A DNA stretch of 64,000 nt. Origin: Ornithodoros turicata. Lineage: Eukaryota; Arthropoda; Arachnida; Ixodida; Argasidae. The translations under genes were made by a program, and so were the position numbers. The notes beneath the pieces were generated by a model. That model was not told the DNA's origin, did no database searches, and saw only the letters and a list, made by a program, of their open reading frames with translations. The DNA lies in NCBI RefSeq assembly GCF_037126465.1, contig NC_088206.1, positions 14,550,702 to 14,614,701 on the forward strand, in the 5' to 3' direction. Shown here piece by piece: positions 1-15,100 of the stretch; within the stretch, counting starts at the first letter, position 1; every line of letters starts with the position of its first letter.

Positions 1-199
1 TTGCCAGATCTTGTTCCTAAAAGTGTAAAGTAGAAATTGTCGTGACTCACTCAGCTAACCATGTGATTCAACAGCACACAATCAATCATACTCACTTTTC
101 CAGAATATGAAACTGCTCGTCATGGTACGACAAAGCTGCGAAAAAAACACGTGCATAGATCTTTCACGACTTATTACATGAAAAAAACTTTCAGCTTAC

Positions 200-3100
200 T
201 GCGGGCAACCTTGTCCCGTGCGAGAGCCTGCCAGCTGTCCCGTATCTTTTGGACGTATGTGCACACAGTTTCCGTACTGAACAGGAAGAAAGGAAGAAAA
301 AAAAGTTAGGGCGCTGTTTATCGTACCCTCTTGATTCCTCTACTGACCAGCCTTTCAAATTTCCACACTCTGCACATTTCTGCTCCCACTTTCTCCGCAG
401 CGATTGAGATCGCACAACCAGCAGGTCCAGTTTCTCTACCTCTTTCTCAGCAACTGTCAGGCTTCGTGTCAACTGAAAAAAAAAAAAAAACGCAAGAGTG
501 ACACGGTGTTCTGTGGCTAGTTTGCTGCTTATTAGCGCGGGAGCAGCTAACGATGACGTACTGCTAAAGTTGTGTATAGCTACGGATAAGCTACGTTGCG
601 TATTCGCTGTTATACGCACATCTGGATAGCTTAACACGATTTCACGAAAATTCACGGAATTGTCTATTTTTTTCGTGGAATCGTCTGTTTCTCACAGAGT
701 CCTGCATTGTTTTGTTTTTTTGTTTGCTGAATTTTTATTCCTTATAGAATTATGTAAACTTTTCAATTCATCTACAGTTTCCCAACATTTCTGTGGGATA
801 GGTTCAACTAGTCCAAACTATGGAGATGCAAAGTGTCTGGAAATATTTAACTGCTGAGAAGCGTATTTGTACCTTTTTATTGGAAAAGATGAAATTTTCA
901 CTCTTAGGTGCCTTGGTATATTAGTGAACATTTGAGAGCAAACCATTGCATAACAGAAATTATAGATATGTACATATCTTATTTGCTTAGCATACTAATA
1001 TGAAATGTAACACATTTAGGTCAATTGCAAGGCTTGACTAGAATTAATTGTTCACCACAGAAAGTTAATAACTTTATGCATAACTAGGGCCTGACTTTTT
1101 CGGGTTTTATTTTTGGCCAAATTCGGGGGTATCGGGTGATATTTTTCATTTGAAAATTCGGGTGTATTCGGGTTAAATCCTGTTAAGGCATATTCTGTCG
1201 TCAGGAATTCGGGTGTATTCGGGTGATTTTTTTTTGTTTAATAAAAATTTGTCTTAACATGGAACTAATGTTTAGCAACATTATCAAACTTGATTTTAAT
1301 GGACGCTTATGAGTGTGCCACGCGACCCGGATGTTTTCGGGTAGATTCGGGTTAAACCCGAATTTTACGGATTTTGTTCGGGGGGTAGATATTGGGCGGA
1401 TACGGGTTTAACCCTAAAAAGTCAGGCCCTATGCATAACCAGTGGCACGTCTCGGGACGATGGTACCCATGGCAAACGGTATGCTTGCGCCCGTGTCATA
1501 ACTTCCAACACCCGTCTCTAGGACGTCATTAATCTTTTCTACTCAAAATACCATAGAAGCTTGTTAAGACATTCTAGAACTAAAACATGACACGTAAATG
1601 ATGACACTACGTGAAATTTCTATTTTGAACTTCCTGGCTTTTACTGACACTTAAAAAGCTTGCATTTTTTTAATCTTTCTTCTCTTTCACATTCAATTCA
1701 CCCCCCCCCCCTCAATTGGTGCCCAGGGTAAGTGAAAAAAAATAAAAACCCTAAATACATCACTTATCAGGAGTGAAAGTACATATTGCTCAATTTGTCA
1801 ATTACTCAAATGATTACAATTACTATGTACTGATGACTGAGCTCTCAATCATCAGAAAAGACAACGCTACACCAAATTTGTCGTGTATTTGACAAATGCG
1901 TAATTAAATAACAAGATGTAGTTACAGTTGCACAGCTCTCCTGCTTCCCACTGAGTGCAGCACTGATTGCACTGAGGCTCAAATCTTGCATAGTTGGCTG
2001 TACCAAGGAGACCAGGTCAGACAAGTTTTTATCGCTGAAACACATATTGGGTATAAAATTACAAAACCATTCCAACAGTACCAGTAGATACTATCTCAAG
2101 TTTTTATAGTGACTTGGTTCCGAGTCATTCATTCCAAGAGTATCAGTAGATATCTAAGGATTTTATAATAGCACAAGTGGGAGAAAAAGTAATATTATTG
2201 GCAATTACCAATTTGTCAGAAGCTGCAGCTGGCGGTCCAAAAAAGTTATTGTCTGCTTCATTTGTCGCAGCTTTTCGATTTGCACTTTGATCCTCTCCTC
2301 TTGCACAGAACTGTAAGGAAACCCCTGCTACTTAGTCAAATGAAACAAAATACCAGAGCTCTGTTGATGCAACTGGACCCTTATGCAGCCAAATTTGACA
2401 GTATAACAACTTCGAAAATTTAGTTAGAAACCTTTCATATACACTATGTCACACTCACACGTAGGGTTGCCACCAGGCCGGTATTATACCGGCACGGACG
2501 GTTATTTGCTCGCTCTGCCGGTTGCCGGTAGGAGGGTGATACCGGCAGCCCTTTGCCGGTATTTTTGCCCTTTGCCGGCTCAAGACCTTACACAGGGCGG
2601 GCTTTTCCTTTCAACATTCCACTACAGCTTGAATGAATCTGGACCACAGACCCAACTCCGCGCAGTCACCAGTTGTTTCCTTAGTTACTCATTATTATTA
2701 CTGTTATTATTGTTATTATTACACACAGGAACACGTTTCCTCCTATTTTCTTGAGCTCTCTCTCTCTGGTTTCTGGTTTTCTCTGTTTCACCCCTCACCC
2801 ACTTCCCTTTCCCGCGAGCATTTCCTCCTTTCCCTCTATTCCACCTCCTCTCCCTCAGCCGGTATTTTTCACTACGAAAGGTGGCAACCCTACTCACACG
2901 TAACACTAAGCGTTCACTCTATGGTATCGCACTGCCATGAAAAGTGGCTGCACTGCACAGCATAGAAGGATGTGCAAAGCTGTTCTGCGCATCCACAAGA
3001 TCGAGGGTCACAGTTAATGATATCCTTATCGATAATTGCGATACAGTCTCATCCTTGCCGACCACTGTTGACCACGACCTACCAGATTAAAGCAACCACG

Positions 3101-6100
3101 TCATAATCGGCAAACCCAATGAGGAGCCCCATCCGCACGGTCCGCTACTCATCGGCCCGCGAGATCTGCATCAGGACTGGACGAAGGAAATTTGAATTTT
3201 GAATGCGCAGAAGCAGACGGATGATTACCGTAGCAGACGACAGCAACAGTTCTTATGAAAACACGTAGAATGATGATGATGATAATAATCAACTTTAGAA
3301 GGAAGCGTCCCTCGTGGGACATCTACCGCCTGTACAAAAATACCAAGGAAATGGTATGGGAAAGGGGGAACATTCTTCAATGTTGCCGCCCCTGACTGAT
3401 GAAACGTAGGTCGCACATTGTCTCCGACTCAACACTGGATAAGCGAAGGCGGTCGTTGGGTATTTTTCTCCACAGCTCGTGGAAATTTTTTTGCAAAGGT
3501 CCAGAAACTGAAGCCTGGATAAATGAAGGGAAGTTGCATAGGCTCAAAACTCAGTCCCCACGTTTCCTGTCCATATAGCATGAGGTCTGGATAAGTAACT
3601 AAAGTCTTGAAGTGGGGTAATTGGATATTACGCATGTTTAGATCAAGCAGGCATAAAAACGGGACAGAAAGGAAACAAAGAACCGCAGAAGCAAAAGAAG
3701 AGCAGGGCGTGGTGTGCGGTTCTTTGTTTCCTTGTTGTCTCATTTTTTGTGCCTGCTTGGCTTGGGTAAGCGAATCCCGAATAGACAGGAGTAGACCGTA
3801 ATTTTTAGTATCCTACATTATGAACAGGTATTTTGAACAATGCACACCTTGCAATAACTTACTGCTGAGTAAGTGAGCTTGAGCTACCACACACCGTGTC
3901 GCCTTTTGAGTTCAACGGCTCCCCCCGGCTTGTGATTGGATGGAATTGATGAGGGTGCGAAACACAACCGTTAAGAAGTATTTGGTATGTACAGAAAAAC
4001 CCAAGTCGCATTCGCGCACACATAATAAAATTACCTATTTGTCAAATGAATATCTGGTGGCACGTGACATTGCATTTATGCGAGCTAAACCAATAGGAAT
4101 GTCATTGAAATTAAACTCTGCATAACAAAACAAATAGGGCAACAGAACTTGGGCACCGAAAACATGGTCTCCATAGGCTCATGTGCAGGTGCTGCTAAGG
4201 GCACTAATGTAGCAGAAGTCGAAACAACAGAAATGGGCATCCCTGTGGGACTTGATTTCGATATCTATGCTGGTAGCACCCCCTAGTGCTACATGTACAC
4301 AACTCTCCTGAAATGGCCACGTTGACATTTGTATTGCCTGTTCTTTTGTATGGATGTCCAAGCTTTGCCGCTATGTTTATTTTGTTACGCGGAGTTTAAT
4401 TTGCACGATTTTCTTTGTGGGTTAAGCTCGCATTAACTGCATTGTCGTGCGCCACCGGACAGTTCTTCGAAAAGTAGGCAATAGTTACGCGCTCAAGTGC
4501 AACTCAGGTTTTTCTGCACATGCCCTGTATATAAGAAAATACTGTAAAACCCCTATTGTTTGCGTGCCCCTAATTTTTGGCAATCTCAAAAATTTGCAAA
4601 GTTTAAGGGCATTCGAAAGTCTCGAGCGAAAACTGACACCTCCAAAACAGTGATACAATCAGAAACTTCATTTTCACACTTTGTTGCTATTAAGCATTTA
4701 AAGTAGCTTACAAAACAATTCAATAAACATTAATTAATTAATTAATTAAATAATTTATGTTTATTAAATTTAATTTATTAATTAATTAATAAATTAATTG
4801 TCATTTTATAAATTTTGGTTGCCTCACTTCATGATATGCCTGTAATTAATTAATTAGAGGCATATCACAACATGATGATGATGATGAATAGGGTTTTTTG
4901 GCGCATCGACAACTATATACTATCACAACATGAGGCAACCAAAATTTAGTGGCCACAAATATATGTCCTGTGCCCGACTCGCAAAAAACTCATGTCGCGA
5001 AATGAAAGGGTTTTACAGTGTACTAGGCACCAAAATGTAGGCCAGATCCCATACTCACACAAGGGACAGTGGCGCCATGCAGAGGGCAGAATGGCACCGG
5101 CACAGCTTTTCTACGAGACGTTGGGTCGCGTGGGCGATGCTGCAGGATGTCTTCGCGAGAGATGCGTCATGCTCCAGGCTGACGCCGGACTTGGGGAAGG
5201 CAGGAAAACGGGTTGCGTGAGCCGCCGTTCCAGTCTGCACCTTCACGTCCCGCGTGTCCAGGGAAAACAGGAAGTAAGGCACCGCCCGAGACGTAGCTGG
5301 TAGTTCCGAAGCCAATGTTGTGTTTCCTGGGTCTAAGAGCTTCTTCTCGTGCAGCAGGAGCTGTGAATCTGGTGCCACACCCGTTTGCATGGCCAGTTCG
5401 TCTTTGAGGCTCTGGAATCTGATAATAACAGGGGTTGCACACATGCGGGTGTGTATGGCGTAAGAGTCTCGCAGTCAGAGCGCAAAAATTTCTCCTCGCA
5501 GTATGAGAGATGCTGTTACCTTGACAAGAACACAGAAAGAACGGGACTCACTTTTTGTGTGCCATTCATGACCTAAAGGGACTTAAAGGGGCATCCGGAA
5601 ACCCATCTACGAAACCGATACCATTATGAAAAAATGGCTAAGAAGCAAGGGAGTTGGTGAAGATTATGCATAATGTAAAAACCCCAGAGACTAGGGAACA
5701 CGAAAGGACAGACACAACACAAAGTCTCAAAAGAGACTTCGTGTTGTGTCTGTCCTTTCGTGTTCCCTAGTCTTGGGGGTTTTACATTATGCACGATACC
5801 ACTATCGACATGTTCGGCATCGACCGACGATGTCATGTCATGTCGTATTCCATTGCATAACAGTCAAACTATGTCACTATTTTGTGTCAGGTTTTTCGAT
5901 ACCGTGGCCCATGGTCCAGGAGGAATAAAATGACACTATAGTTTTGAAATCGATTGGAACAGATGCAACCGCGTCTCTTGAAGCGCGGCGAAACCACAAA
6001 TTCAAACCTTCCCTGTTCTCTCCTTTTCAAGAAGTGTGACAATGTGAAGCGGCCTCCCACTGGTCACCTCAAACGATCCACTCAATCACCGCAAGAGATC

Positions 6101-9100
6101 GTTATAGGAGACCAATGGGAGGCCACTTCACATTCTCGTGCTTCTTGAGAAAGAAGGAAGGTGCAAACTGCGGTTTTGTTTGCGCATAAATCACGAACAA
6201 CGCAGTCGATGAATCCAGTTCCTTTGCTGTTCTTCGTCTTGTTGAGGTAACAGCATCTTTCATTCCGTGAGAAGACATTTTTGCACTTTAGTGCCCCTAA
6301 CAACACTCACGTTGCCTGCGGCGAGAGGTAGACGTTCAATTCCTTCCCCTCATTGACAAAAAACACATGGAACACCTTGCAGTGTAATATGGCAGTCACG
6401 GCATCAAAGAACTGTTCAAAACTCCACATTTTTCTCTCGTCACACTCGAGGAGTCCCCCCAGGAGAGGCACAATCTTGTCCCGCAGGCCCCTGCACACGG
6501 ACACTTGTTACAAAGAGTGCCATACAAAAAGCAATGTTTTTAACACTGTATTGCTACGCATGACTCACTGGCTGAGAAGGCAAGTCTTTGGCAGCTCTCT
6601 GCTCCATTCTATATCCCCGTTATCAATGCCCTGCACACCAGAAATGACACCGGATTCTTTCTTGGTAGTTATGAAGTACCTTAACAAAAAGCAAAATCAT
6701 ATATGCACTAAATGCACAAGATATATGCAGAACAAAATATATGCATAAAACATACATAAACAAAATATATGCACAACATTTTTCAATTGTTCTAGTTTCT
6801 CTGCTCTAAATGCAGTGAGGTGTGCCTGCATGTAACTGGTATGTGTTGGGATTAATGTATGACACATTCATGCACTTAGGATGTTTCAAAGAAATAAGAC
6901 GCACACAATACTTTACGCTACATTTGAAACATTCTTTATAATTCACATGCACAATGAAATGTACGCATGTTTACAAACTGAAGCCCAATACACCATGCAA
7001 GTAACTCAGCTGTCTGCACAGATTCCCTCTCTCCCCTATTGCCCGTGGAGAGACCTCATTTGCCCCTCTCCCAAATGAGGAAATAACGCAGTAACATTTG
7101 GGCTGGTTGGGTATACTTCCATACTAAACCAACAAAAAAGCAGGACATGGGTCAAATAACCATCTCAGTGTTGAAAGCATAAAAGCTCGTTTCGTTCGCT
7201 TCACCCGTTCACTCTGTCAATAACTGGTTGGAAGTCAGACTGTGTTGCTGCGTCGTCCATCCTGCCCATTTTTTGTCGCTTTAATAAATGGAAGGGGGAC
7301 AACATTTGGGGGGACACATATTAATGTTACATTACATTAATATGTGTTACAGTGTACTTTTATTTTTTTGACCTACCTAACACATACATTTACCATATAG
7401 AGCTGCTAACAAAATAAGATAATGCTAGTTCTGGTACCTCCAGTTATTAACTATGGGACCTCTTTCTGTACAAACTAACCCAAACTTTGTGCCCCCTGAA
7501 CAAGTAAATAAAAAATAAAATAAAATAAAATAAAAAACACAGAGACGGAAAACAACATAATTGGGACATGAATCAAACTCATGCATCTAAAGGTAATTTT
7601 AAGTAACTATTACATAGTGTTTCTGTTACGACGTCCTCCGTATGGCCGGAATGGCAGCGATCCAGTTGCTACATGATACAAAGTGACTCCGATGCTCCAC
7701 AGATCCACTGTTGCCTTGAATGTCTGGCCCACAGATTTTTTCAGAACAGCTCGTTCATACATGTAAGGGTGCTGAAATAGGTCAACAATCACGGTACATA
7801 TGTCAACAAATCAGCAAGTTTTGTACACAAGCCTTTCACGGTGCCTCGTGACACAAGAAGCAAGCACAAAAAGAGATGCTTGCTCAACACTTGTGACTGC
7901 TCAGTATTGCGGCGAATTGGTTGCCCCGGAGCTATTCAGCACCTCGTACAGAATGTGCGGATTTTCTTCTTTTTTTTTTCTTCATAAAGATGAAACCTTT
8001 CCAAAACATCAAACTTGAAGGGTCCCCTTATTATTAGTAATTTGTTGCTAGTTCGCACAATGGCCCAAGCATCGTAGAAAGCACGTAGGAGCACTGGTCC
8101 AGACTGTCATTTTAAGGAGAACAAGCTTGTCAAACAGATGCACCACACAACAGTCATTTCTGGCAATCCCTTGTTACCTCTAGAATTTGCAGACAACGAA
8201 TGTGGCATGATGAAATTTTATCAAAACAAACACAAACGTAACAAAGCTGCATGTTTTGTCACGGGTACATTCACGAATGTCTCGTCTTTTTATCTTTTCT
8301 TTATTTCCAGTGTAGGGGTCGTTGATAACGTACAGATATCAATCACATTTCATTTTCTAAGATATCCTTGCAACCCTAGCAGAGAAAACTTGTATTGATC
8401 TCCTGCTCAAGGATTTCTCTTCTTTTCCTTTTTGTTTTCAGAAATGAACTCAAGAACATTTCCAGAGAGGTGCACCTTTTTCTCAACAAATGTACTATCG
8501 TTTATCCCATGTTGCAAGGACAAAGATGCAACTTGCCCCTGGCTCAGTTCGTGGCCACTATTGCGAAGCTAAAAAAATACTAGCTTTGAGTCCCTAGCAC
8601 TACTGGGTTTGAAGCCAATCTCAAATCAACACGTTCAAATAGGATAGGTGCTTGCCTACCAAGTACTCTTCTGTTCCGTAGAGTGACTGGAATTGTTGAT
8701 CGTCTTGCAGTTCACGGGCAGCGCCGAAATCTGTCAACTTATATACTGACCTAGGAAGTCAATTAAGAACATGTCATGGTGCACTCCACAACATTTTGAC
8801 AATCGTGTCACCCCATGTGCAGTACCGTTTCTAATCATGAACTGTTCAATTTCTCAATTACATGAGAATTAAGTAACCCGAAACATTAAGAAGACCACAC
8901 GGCGGGGGGTGGGGGGTCTTTATGCAAGAAATATCTGGTTGATCACTGGCAACAATAAGCAGGTTTCCTGTTGGACAATATTATGCTGCGCTCCAAAAAG
9001 GTCAAATCCTTGTCATCTGATATCAAATTCCCACATGTGGCATATGCCACACACACATAAATATGTTGTAAAAGTTGCAGAATGTCAGGAATTTCCATGA

Positions 9101-12100
9101 TACAGTTAGGATTTTTCCTTCTGCAATATAGCAGAAACAGCCCTCGATGGTATCCCATTTTCCCTCGCCTTGCACAACATATCTCGTCTAGATCAATATC
9201 GCAGTTGGTAAAGCACGTTGTATGACACACAAAAGTACAAAATGTAATGCCCAGTCCAACAACTAAAAACACTGAAATAACATGACAGACACACACCTGC
9301 CATCTTCAGCAACATATTTCATGATATTGCCAGGTTTCAAGTCTCTGTGTATGATATCTTTGTCTCGCAAATGTTTCATGCCAGCACCTTGGAAGAAGAA
9401 GAAAAAAAAAGAACAATGTCAACTGCACAAGTCACTGTAAAAGTCATTGATTCAATGTGATTAAAAAAAAATAATAATTATCGGGAGCTTAAATTAGCAA
9501 AACCTGCAGGCTCCTATCCCTCAGTCACATCAGACATGAACCCTACACCAGGCTGGAAATACTAACAAGTCTGAACCAAGTTATGAATAAATAGAGCCTC
9601 AAGTTTTAGGGTGTAACCCGTTTCTTCCCTGAATTTGCACCTCGAATTGAAGGTTGCCTCCTTAGGGTGAAACCTGATTTTTACCCGGCAACTTGGCCAC
9701 ACTGAAATGCGTGTAGGAATGTACACTAGCTTGTTTGACAGCAAATGCAATTACATCACCATTTGCACCAAATCCAGTAGAATTTGAGTAAAAGAGCACG
9801 ATTTCTCCCTGAATTTAGAATACTGGAAGTTTCTCCACCCAAATTCGCATGAATTTAGAGCACATGTTAATCTCCCTGGTTTTTACCCCCGTAATGGGAA
9901 AAAAAATATCTCCCGAAAACTTTAGGCTAAGCAGTGTCATAATTGGTACTATAATTCCATGTTCTCGCATTCTTGTTTAAGTCGTTTAGGTGGTCAACAA
10001 TGTTCCTGTTCAGCACCTAACACCGTAACCTGTACATTCAATTCACGGGAACCGAAATTCGAGAATTTTTTCGCGCACGTGAAAAAACTGGAAAAGTAGC
10101 TCCACGCAAAAAAATAAATTTTAAAAACTTTTACAGTATAATCAAAGCAACAGAACATTGGGCGTAAAAGGAGCACTTACTGAGGTCCTTGAGGACAATG
10201 AGGAATTCCTCCTCTTCCAGCCCATAGCTATTTGCTGGATCATCCAAGATTGTGAACAGACTTCCCCCTGTGCACAGCTCCATGACGAGTACTTTACTGT
10301 GACTTTCAACCTGAGTTTAAAAAAGAGATCGAAACGGTTAACTGCTGCTAATTTAGTGGGATACATTTCTCATCATTATGCAAACACCGTTACACATAGG
10401 TAGGGAGTGACTTTTTCGGGTTAAATGCCTTTCTCAGATTCGGGGGGGGGGGGGGGGGGGGGGGGGGTAAAAATCGGGCGCTATTTTTAAATCTGTAATT
10501 CGGAGAGAAATCGGGCTATAATTGTGCCTTCGGGTGTTATCGGGTGTTTTTTGTTTCTCCTCTTGTCTACTAAGTCCTTTCCTATTTTTTTTCTTTTTTG
10601 GGGGTGACTTACCAGCGCTAATACTTGAAGGCATAGACAGTGCTGACACGCATGGGTATATTTCTGGGAACGTAAGTGACCCAATCTCATGTGCTACATG
10701 TAGCGACCTTTGTTTGTCTCCAGTGGAAGCGTCACTTGAGGATTTCATAGTGTCTGGTATTCGGGGAGAAATCGGGTTTAACCCATGAGAGCATGAAAGG
10801 TCTTTGTCTAGTGCGGACACGCGTCATTTGCCTATGCATGTTACCAAATGTAAGTGTACTCCGCTATTTAGTCAGCTTGTCGTGCTAGCTCGGAGCAGAG
10901 ATAAGGGTGCGCAGGAGTTATCTGAAGCGTTTTTTATCGGGGATAGAGGCGGTAGGTGTGTGAGCCAAACTTCTGTGTCTTTGTTATCGGGGGAGAGGAG
11001 GAGGATGTCGAGGCGGTAGTGATTGTGTCTGTCTGAGCGTCCGCGCTTTTGGGCCAAGGGGGGGGGGGTGACTGGGTTGGCGGCTGTGCGCCTGCGTACT
11101 GGTTTTTGTGTCATTAAACTGTTCGTTGGAGTCAGTGCCTGTCCTGTCCTCTCTTCTTCTGTCGTGTCTTCTCACGCTGTGTTTTGGATCTTCATGTATA
11201 GTCACCAACGTGCCCAACAGCGAGTCCTCTTGGGTTTAACCCGAATTGGTCGTAGGTCAGTTCGGGGGGGAATAACCGGGCGGAATCGGGTTTAACCCCA
11301 AAAAGTCACTCCCTACACATAGGTCGGCAAGTCCACTCATGCTGGACTCTTCATGAACATCATCCGTAGGGCCTTGAGTTGTTGATCACCATGTAATGCG
11401 TCACTCCCTATCTCCGTGTTTCATTAAAAGCAGTAAAAAACCCCAGCACTTTTACTCGTACCGGGAGTTTTTGATGCTTTTGATGATGATTAATTTTGTC
11501 CATTATACTTACATCTTCTTCGACAGCAACCAGATGCACTATGTTCTCGTGGTTGACCTTCTTCAGCACTTCAAATTCTCGCATCTGTATCTCCAAGGGC
11601 CTCATTTGGCTCATCTGGTTGAAAGTCTTCACCGCCACTGGTTCTCCACTTTGCTGAAAACAGAAGAATGATTTTCACAGCAAGCAATTTTCAATTCAAT
11701 TTCAATTTCAAAACCATTTCCAAATGGAAGAAAAATCAAATGCGCTGAAAGTGCAGCTGACTGGCTGTCTCGTACATTCTGAACGAAAAGGTAAAACTGA
11801 GCTGATCCGGTGCTGCCTTTCATGTTTTCACTCTCCGTCCGGTATGTAAATCAATTGCACCAGTTTTTCATTCTTGCGCAGCACTCAGTGACTGATAGAG
11901 ACTACAGCCCGCTGCATGGCACAAAGAGACTCCTCAGTGCTGTCCTCACAGTGTTCTACGCATGAGCAGCGTTGAGGACAGTAGCGCAGGTTCAAAGCAC
12001 TACATAAGTTACTGAGTACACCGCTTAGGAATCTCCCTAACGTTCATACAGGTAAGCCCTGGTTCCTGAAGGCGCTGCAATCAACATTGACTGAGGCAAG

Positions 12101-15100
12101 TTCAAAATAACTGATCAAAACAGACAAACAAAAACATCTTTTGAATGCTTATAACCTTGGCTTCCATAATATTCAAGTCAATCTTGCAACAAATGCAGTT
12201 CTTAGTCGATGAAGTTTCTTTCCCTGACCACCTACATAGTTTACTCACTGATATCACCCCTCTACAGGGCACTAGCATTGCAAATGTGAGAGCACTGCCA
12301 TTTTATGATCGGCTTCATGTTATTTGCAAATGTTGACTTTTGCGAAGGTCTCTAACCCTCGCGAAAGTCAACGGCCAACTGCACTGAGATTAATGAATTC
12401 GGTGTAGCTCAATTACGTTTTGAGTAGCTTTATTTAATCTATTATTATGGTTTAATTCCATAATTAGTTATGATGTAATTCTATAATGAATTATAATTCT
12501 GACTGTAACTTAATTACCTTTATCAACGTGTAGTTGTAACTGTAATTAAATTATTTCTCAAGCATAATTTTAAAACAATGGCTTTGCAAAGTCAAATTTC
12601 TGTGTGGATCCATCAGTAGCTTTTACTGGACAGCGTGACCAAAAATTACCGCCAACAATAGCGCAAAAACACGTTTGGCGCAATGCAAAAAGAATGCAGC
12701 CATTTTTTTACAGGTCAGTATATCTTGATCTTTTTTTCTTTGCTTATCAAGGTGAACTGCCAAAGCAAGAATCCCTACATGCAATGCGATTCTCTTCCTT
12801 TATGAAAACAAACAGCCCTGCATGGGAAGTGTGCTGTGTCCTACTGACACCACCAGACCTCTGCAATACGAGTCCCTGCATGAACCTGTGGGAAAGCACA
12901 TACTTATTTCCTCCTTTCCTTCTACTCCAGTATCATTCTTAGATCTCTATTACACGACAGAATGGATGTGTGGGGTAGGGCTGAACACTCTTGGCATGTG
13001 GCATCTGCCCGATGGCACTGCCAAGTGAACTCATGCAGAAGGAAGTGCAGATGTTGGCATCCTGAACGCTAGCTCAAACTTAGGCTACAGAAAAACCCTT
13101 TAATTTTGCATGCGTACCTAGTTTCCCGCGAATCAGGCACATGCTCGCAGCCACCGTATTTTGTGAATCGTGATAACCAGGAGATTGCCCATACCAGATT
13201 TCATAAAAGCAAGTGCTTGTGCTGCAAAGCGGTTCAAATGCTTACCAGTAACCTGTACGACCGACTGTGAAGATAGAGCGAAAAGAGAACACGATGGCCC
13301 AATAAAGCCGAAACAACTGTCCAGTGCTGGTATGGCGATCCTTGAGTTACAAACTTGAGAGGAGAAATGCTGTGTGGCTCAAGCGTAGTTTTCAAAGCGT
13401 CAAATCCTGCCCAGTTTTTGAATTCATGTAAATTAGGGGCTCACGAACGTAAGGGTCTTACAGCACTTCATAACTGGGGTTCCGACTTTTTGGACTAGTC
13501 CAAAACATTCCAATAAACGTTCTTCGACAATTTTATAACAAAGTTAATTGCGTACAAAAGAGCGAAATTGTGACAATATGCAACAATTCTTTTTAGGATG
13601 GAAATTAAAATCAAAAAGGGAACTAGAGCTGTGTATATGTTACAGGCATCAGGCATTTCGTTAAATGGCTAACAACTCGAGGCATTTTATTAAATGCTGG
13701 GTTCGGCCCGGCATTTTGTTGAACGCCTGTTCGCGTAGGGCATTTCGGAAAACGTGCCAATCGTCAGGCCAATCCAAGTAGAGTTTTTTTTTCCTTTCGT
13801 CATATGAAACGGAAATGTGGACGCTGCGTGTACACTACGGTTGGTCGTTATAGCAAGAACAGTACTCATTCTATTGGCAGTTGTGGGCCCCTGTGAGGAA
13901 ACTGCGTCTTAAGTGTACATGCTACAGGCAAAATGCCCTTAAAAAGCCAGACAGCAGCATTAACCTAACCTATCACTAAACTAACCTAAGACATCATGAA
14001 CTAGGTTAGTTTAGTATTCGGTTAAGTTGGGTTGGTGCGGCTGAAGCAACCTGCCACAGCCACACTAGCCTAACCTAATCTATCACTAAACTAACATAAG
14101 ACATCATGAATTTGGTGAGCTTAGTGCAGCTGTAGCTCCTTGCCTCCCCTCCCCAAATCTGTTTCGATAATGAAGCCGAGTTGCAGAATGGTGACGCCTA
14201 CCAAAACAATGCCCAAGCCGGCAATGCGTCGATGGCCATACTGAAGTCTTTCTTTTTTTCTTTTTGCGCACATCACTCATTGGAAAGCAAGTCTATATGA
14301 TCTGTTCCTTTGCGTTCTGGCTTCCACGTTCGTGGTGTCAATTTCTCCATGTTTTTCTTCTTTTTGCTCGAGGGACGAATTGCTCCATAAGGACAGGAAG
14401 CATAAGTTAACTTGTGCGTCCTTGGGACTATCCGGTGCTACCAAAATATTTATCAATGAACATTTGTCACCGTCAAATAAACAACTGGTGGGCGCTGCGG
14501 TAGCACGAAAAAAGATAACAAACTGGAAGCATCTGTGGACAAACAAAGGAAAGATTTATGCCAGGAAATCTGATGACTCTCCAGTTCTACAGATCAAAAC
14601 CAAGGAAGATATCAATTTTATGTCGTAGGGCACCTTTGGTTTTTGTGACCGATCAGTATTTCTGCTCCATATTTCTCTCTTCAGGACCTAGACGAGAAAT
14701 ATTTGCGTAACACATTTTCTTTGTTTCATCTAAATGTGCGTAGTTTAAATACACATTACGACGAGCTATGTTCATTAATTGCATCAACAGAAAATCGCAT
14801 AACTGTATTTGGGCTTTCTGAAACTTGGTTGAGAAAGGACAATGAAGTATACTACTCATTTCAAGGTTATAACACAGAATTTTCCAGTCGCACGGTCGGT
14901 TGCTATGGTGGAGTAGCTCTACTTGTGAATGAGGTGTTGCCGTACAGGCTGAGAGGAGACATTATAATCGAGTGCGATTTCTGTGAATCTATTTTTGTGG
15001 AGGTCTCTTCTGACTTTTTTAGCCCTGACTCATTAGCATTTAAGGGTAAAGACGTTGTAATTGGTGTCACATATAGGTCGCCCCGGTGTAGCGTGACTGA

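Noticed and set aside
2446..2754. 102-residue ORF with a leucine run
   Set aside because: Lies inside the MITE at 2462-2892 and crosses a TTA microsatellite.
6353..6748. 131-residue plus-strand ORF
   Set aside because: Antisense shadow of TBK1 exons 7 and 8, which splice in phase and match the kinase and ubiquitin-like domain on the minus strand.
9238..9296. Longer TBK1 exon 4 read-through
   Set aside because: The frame continues past 9297, but GTGTGTG at 9296 serves as donor and joins in phase to the DFG exon; the continuation lacks kinase similarity.
10434..10820. Proline-tailed ORF on the minus strand
   Set aside because: The proline run is the poly-G tract of a hAT element; no domain.
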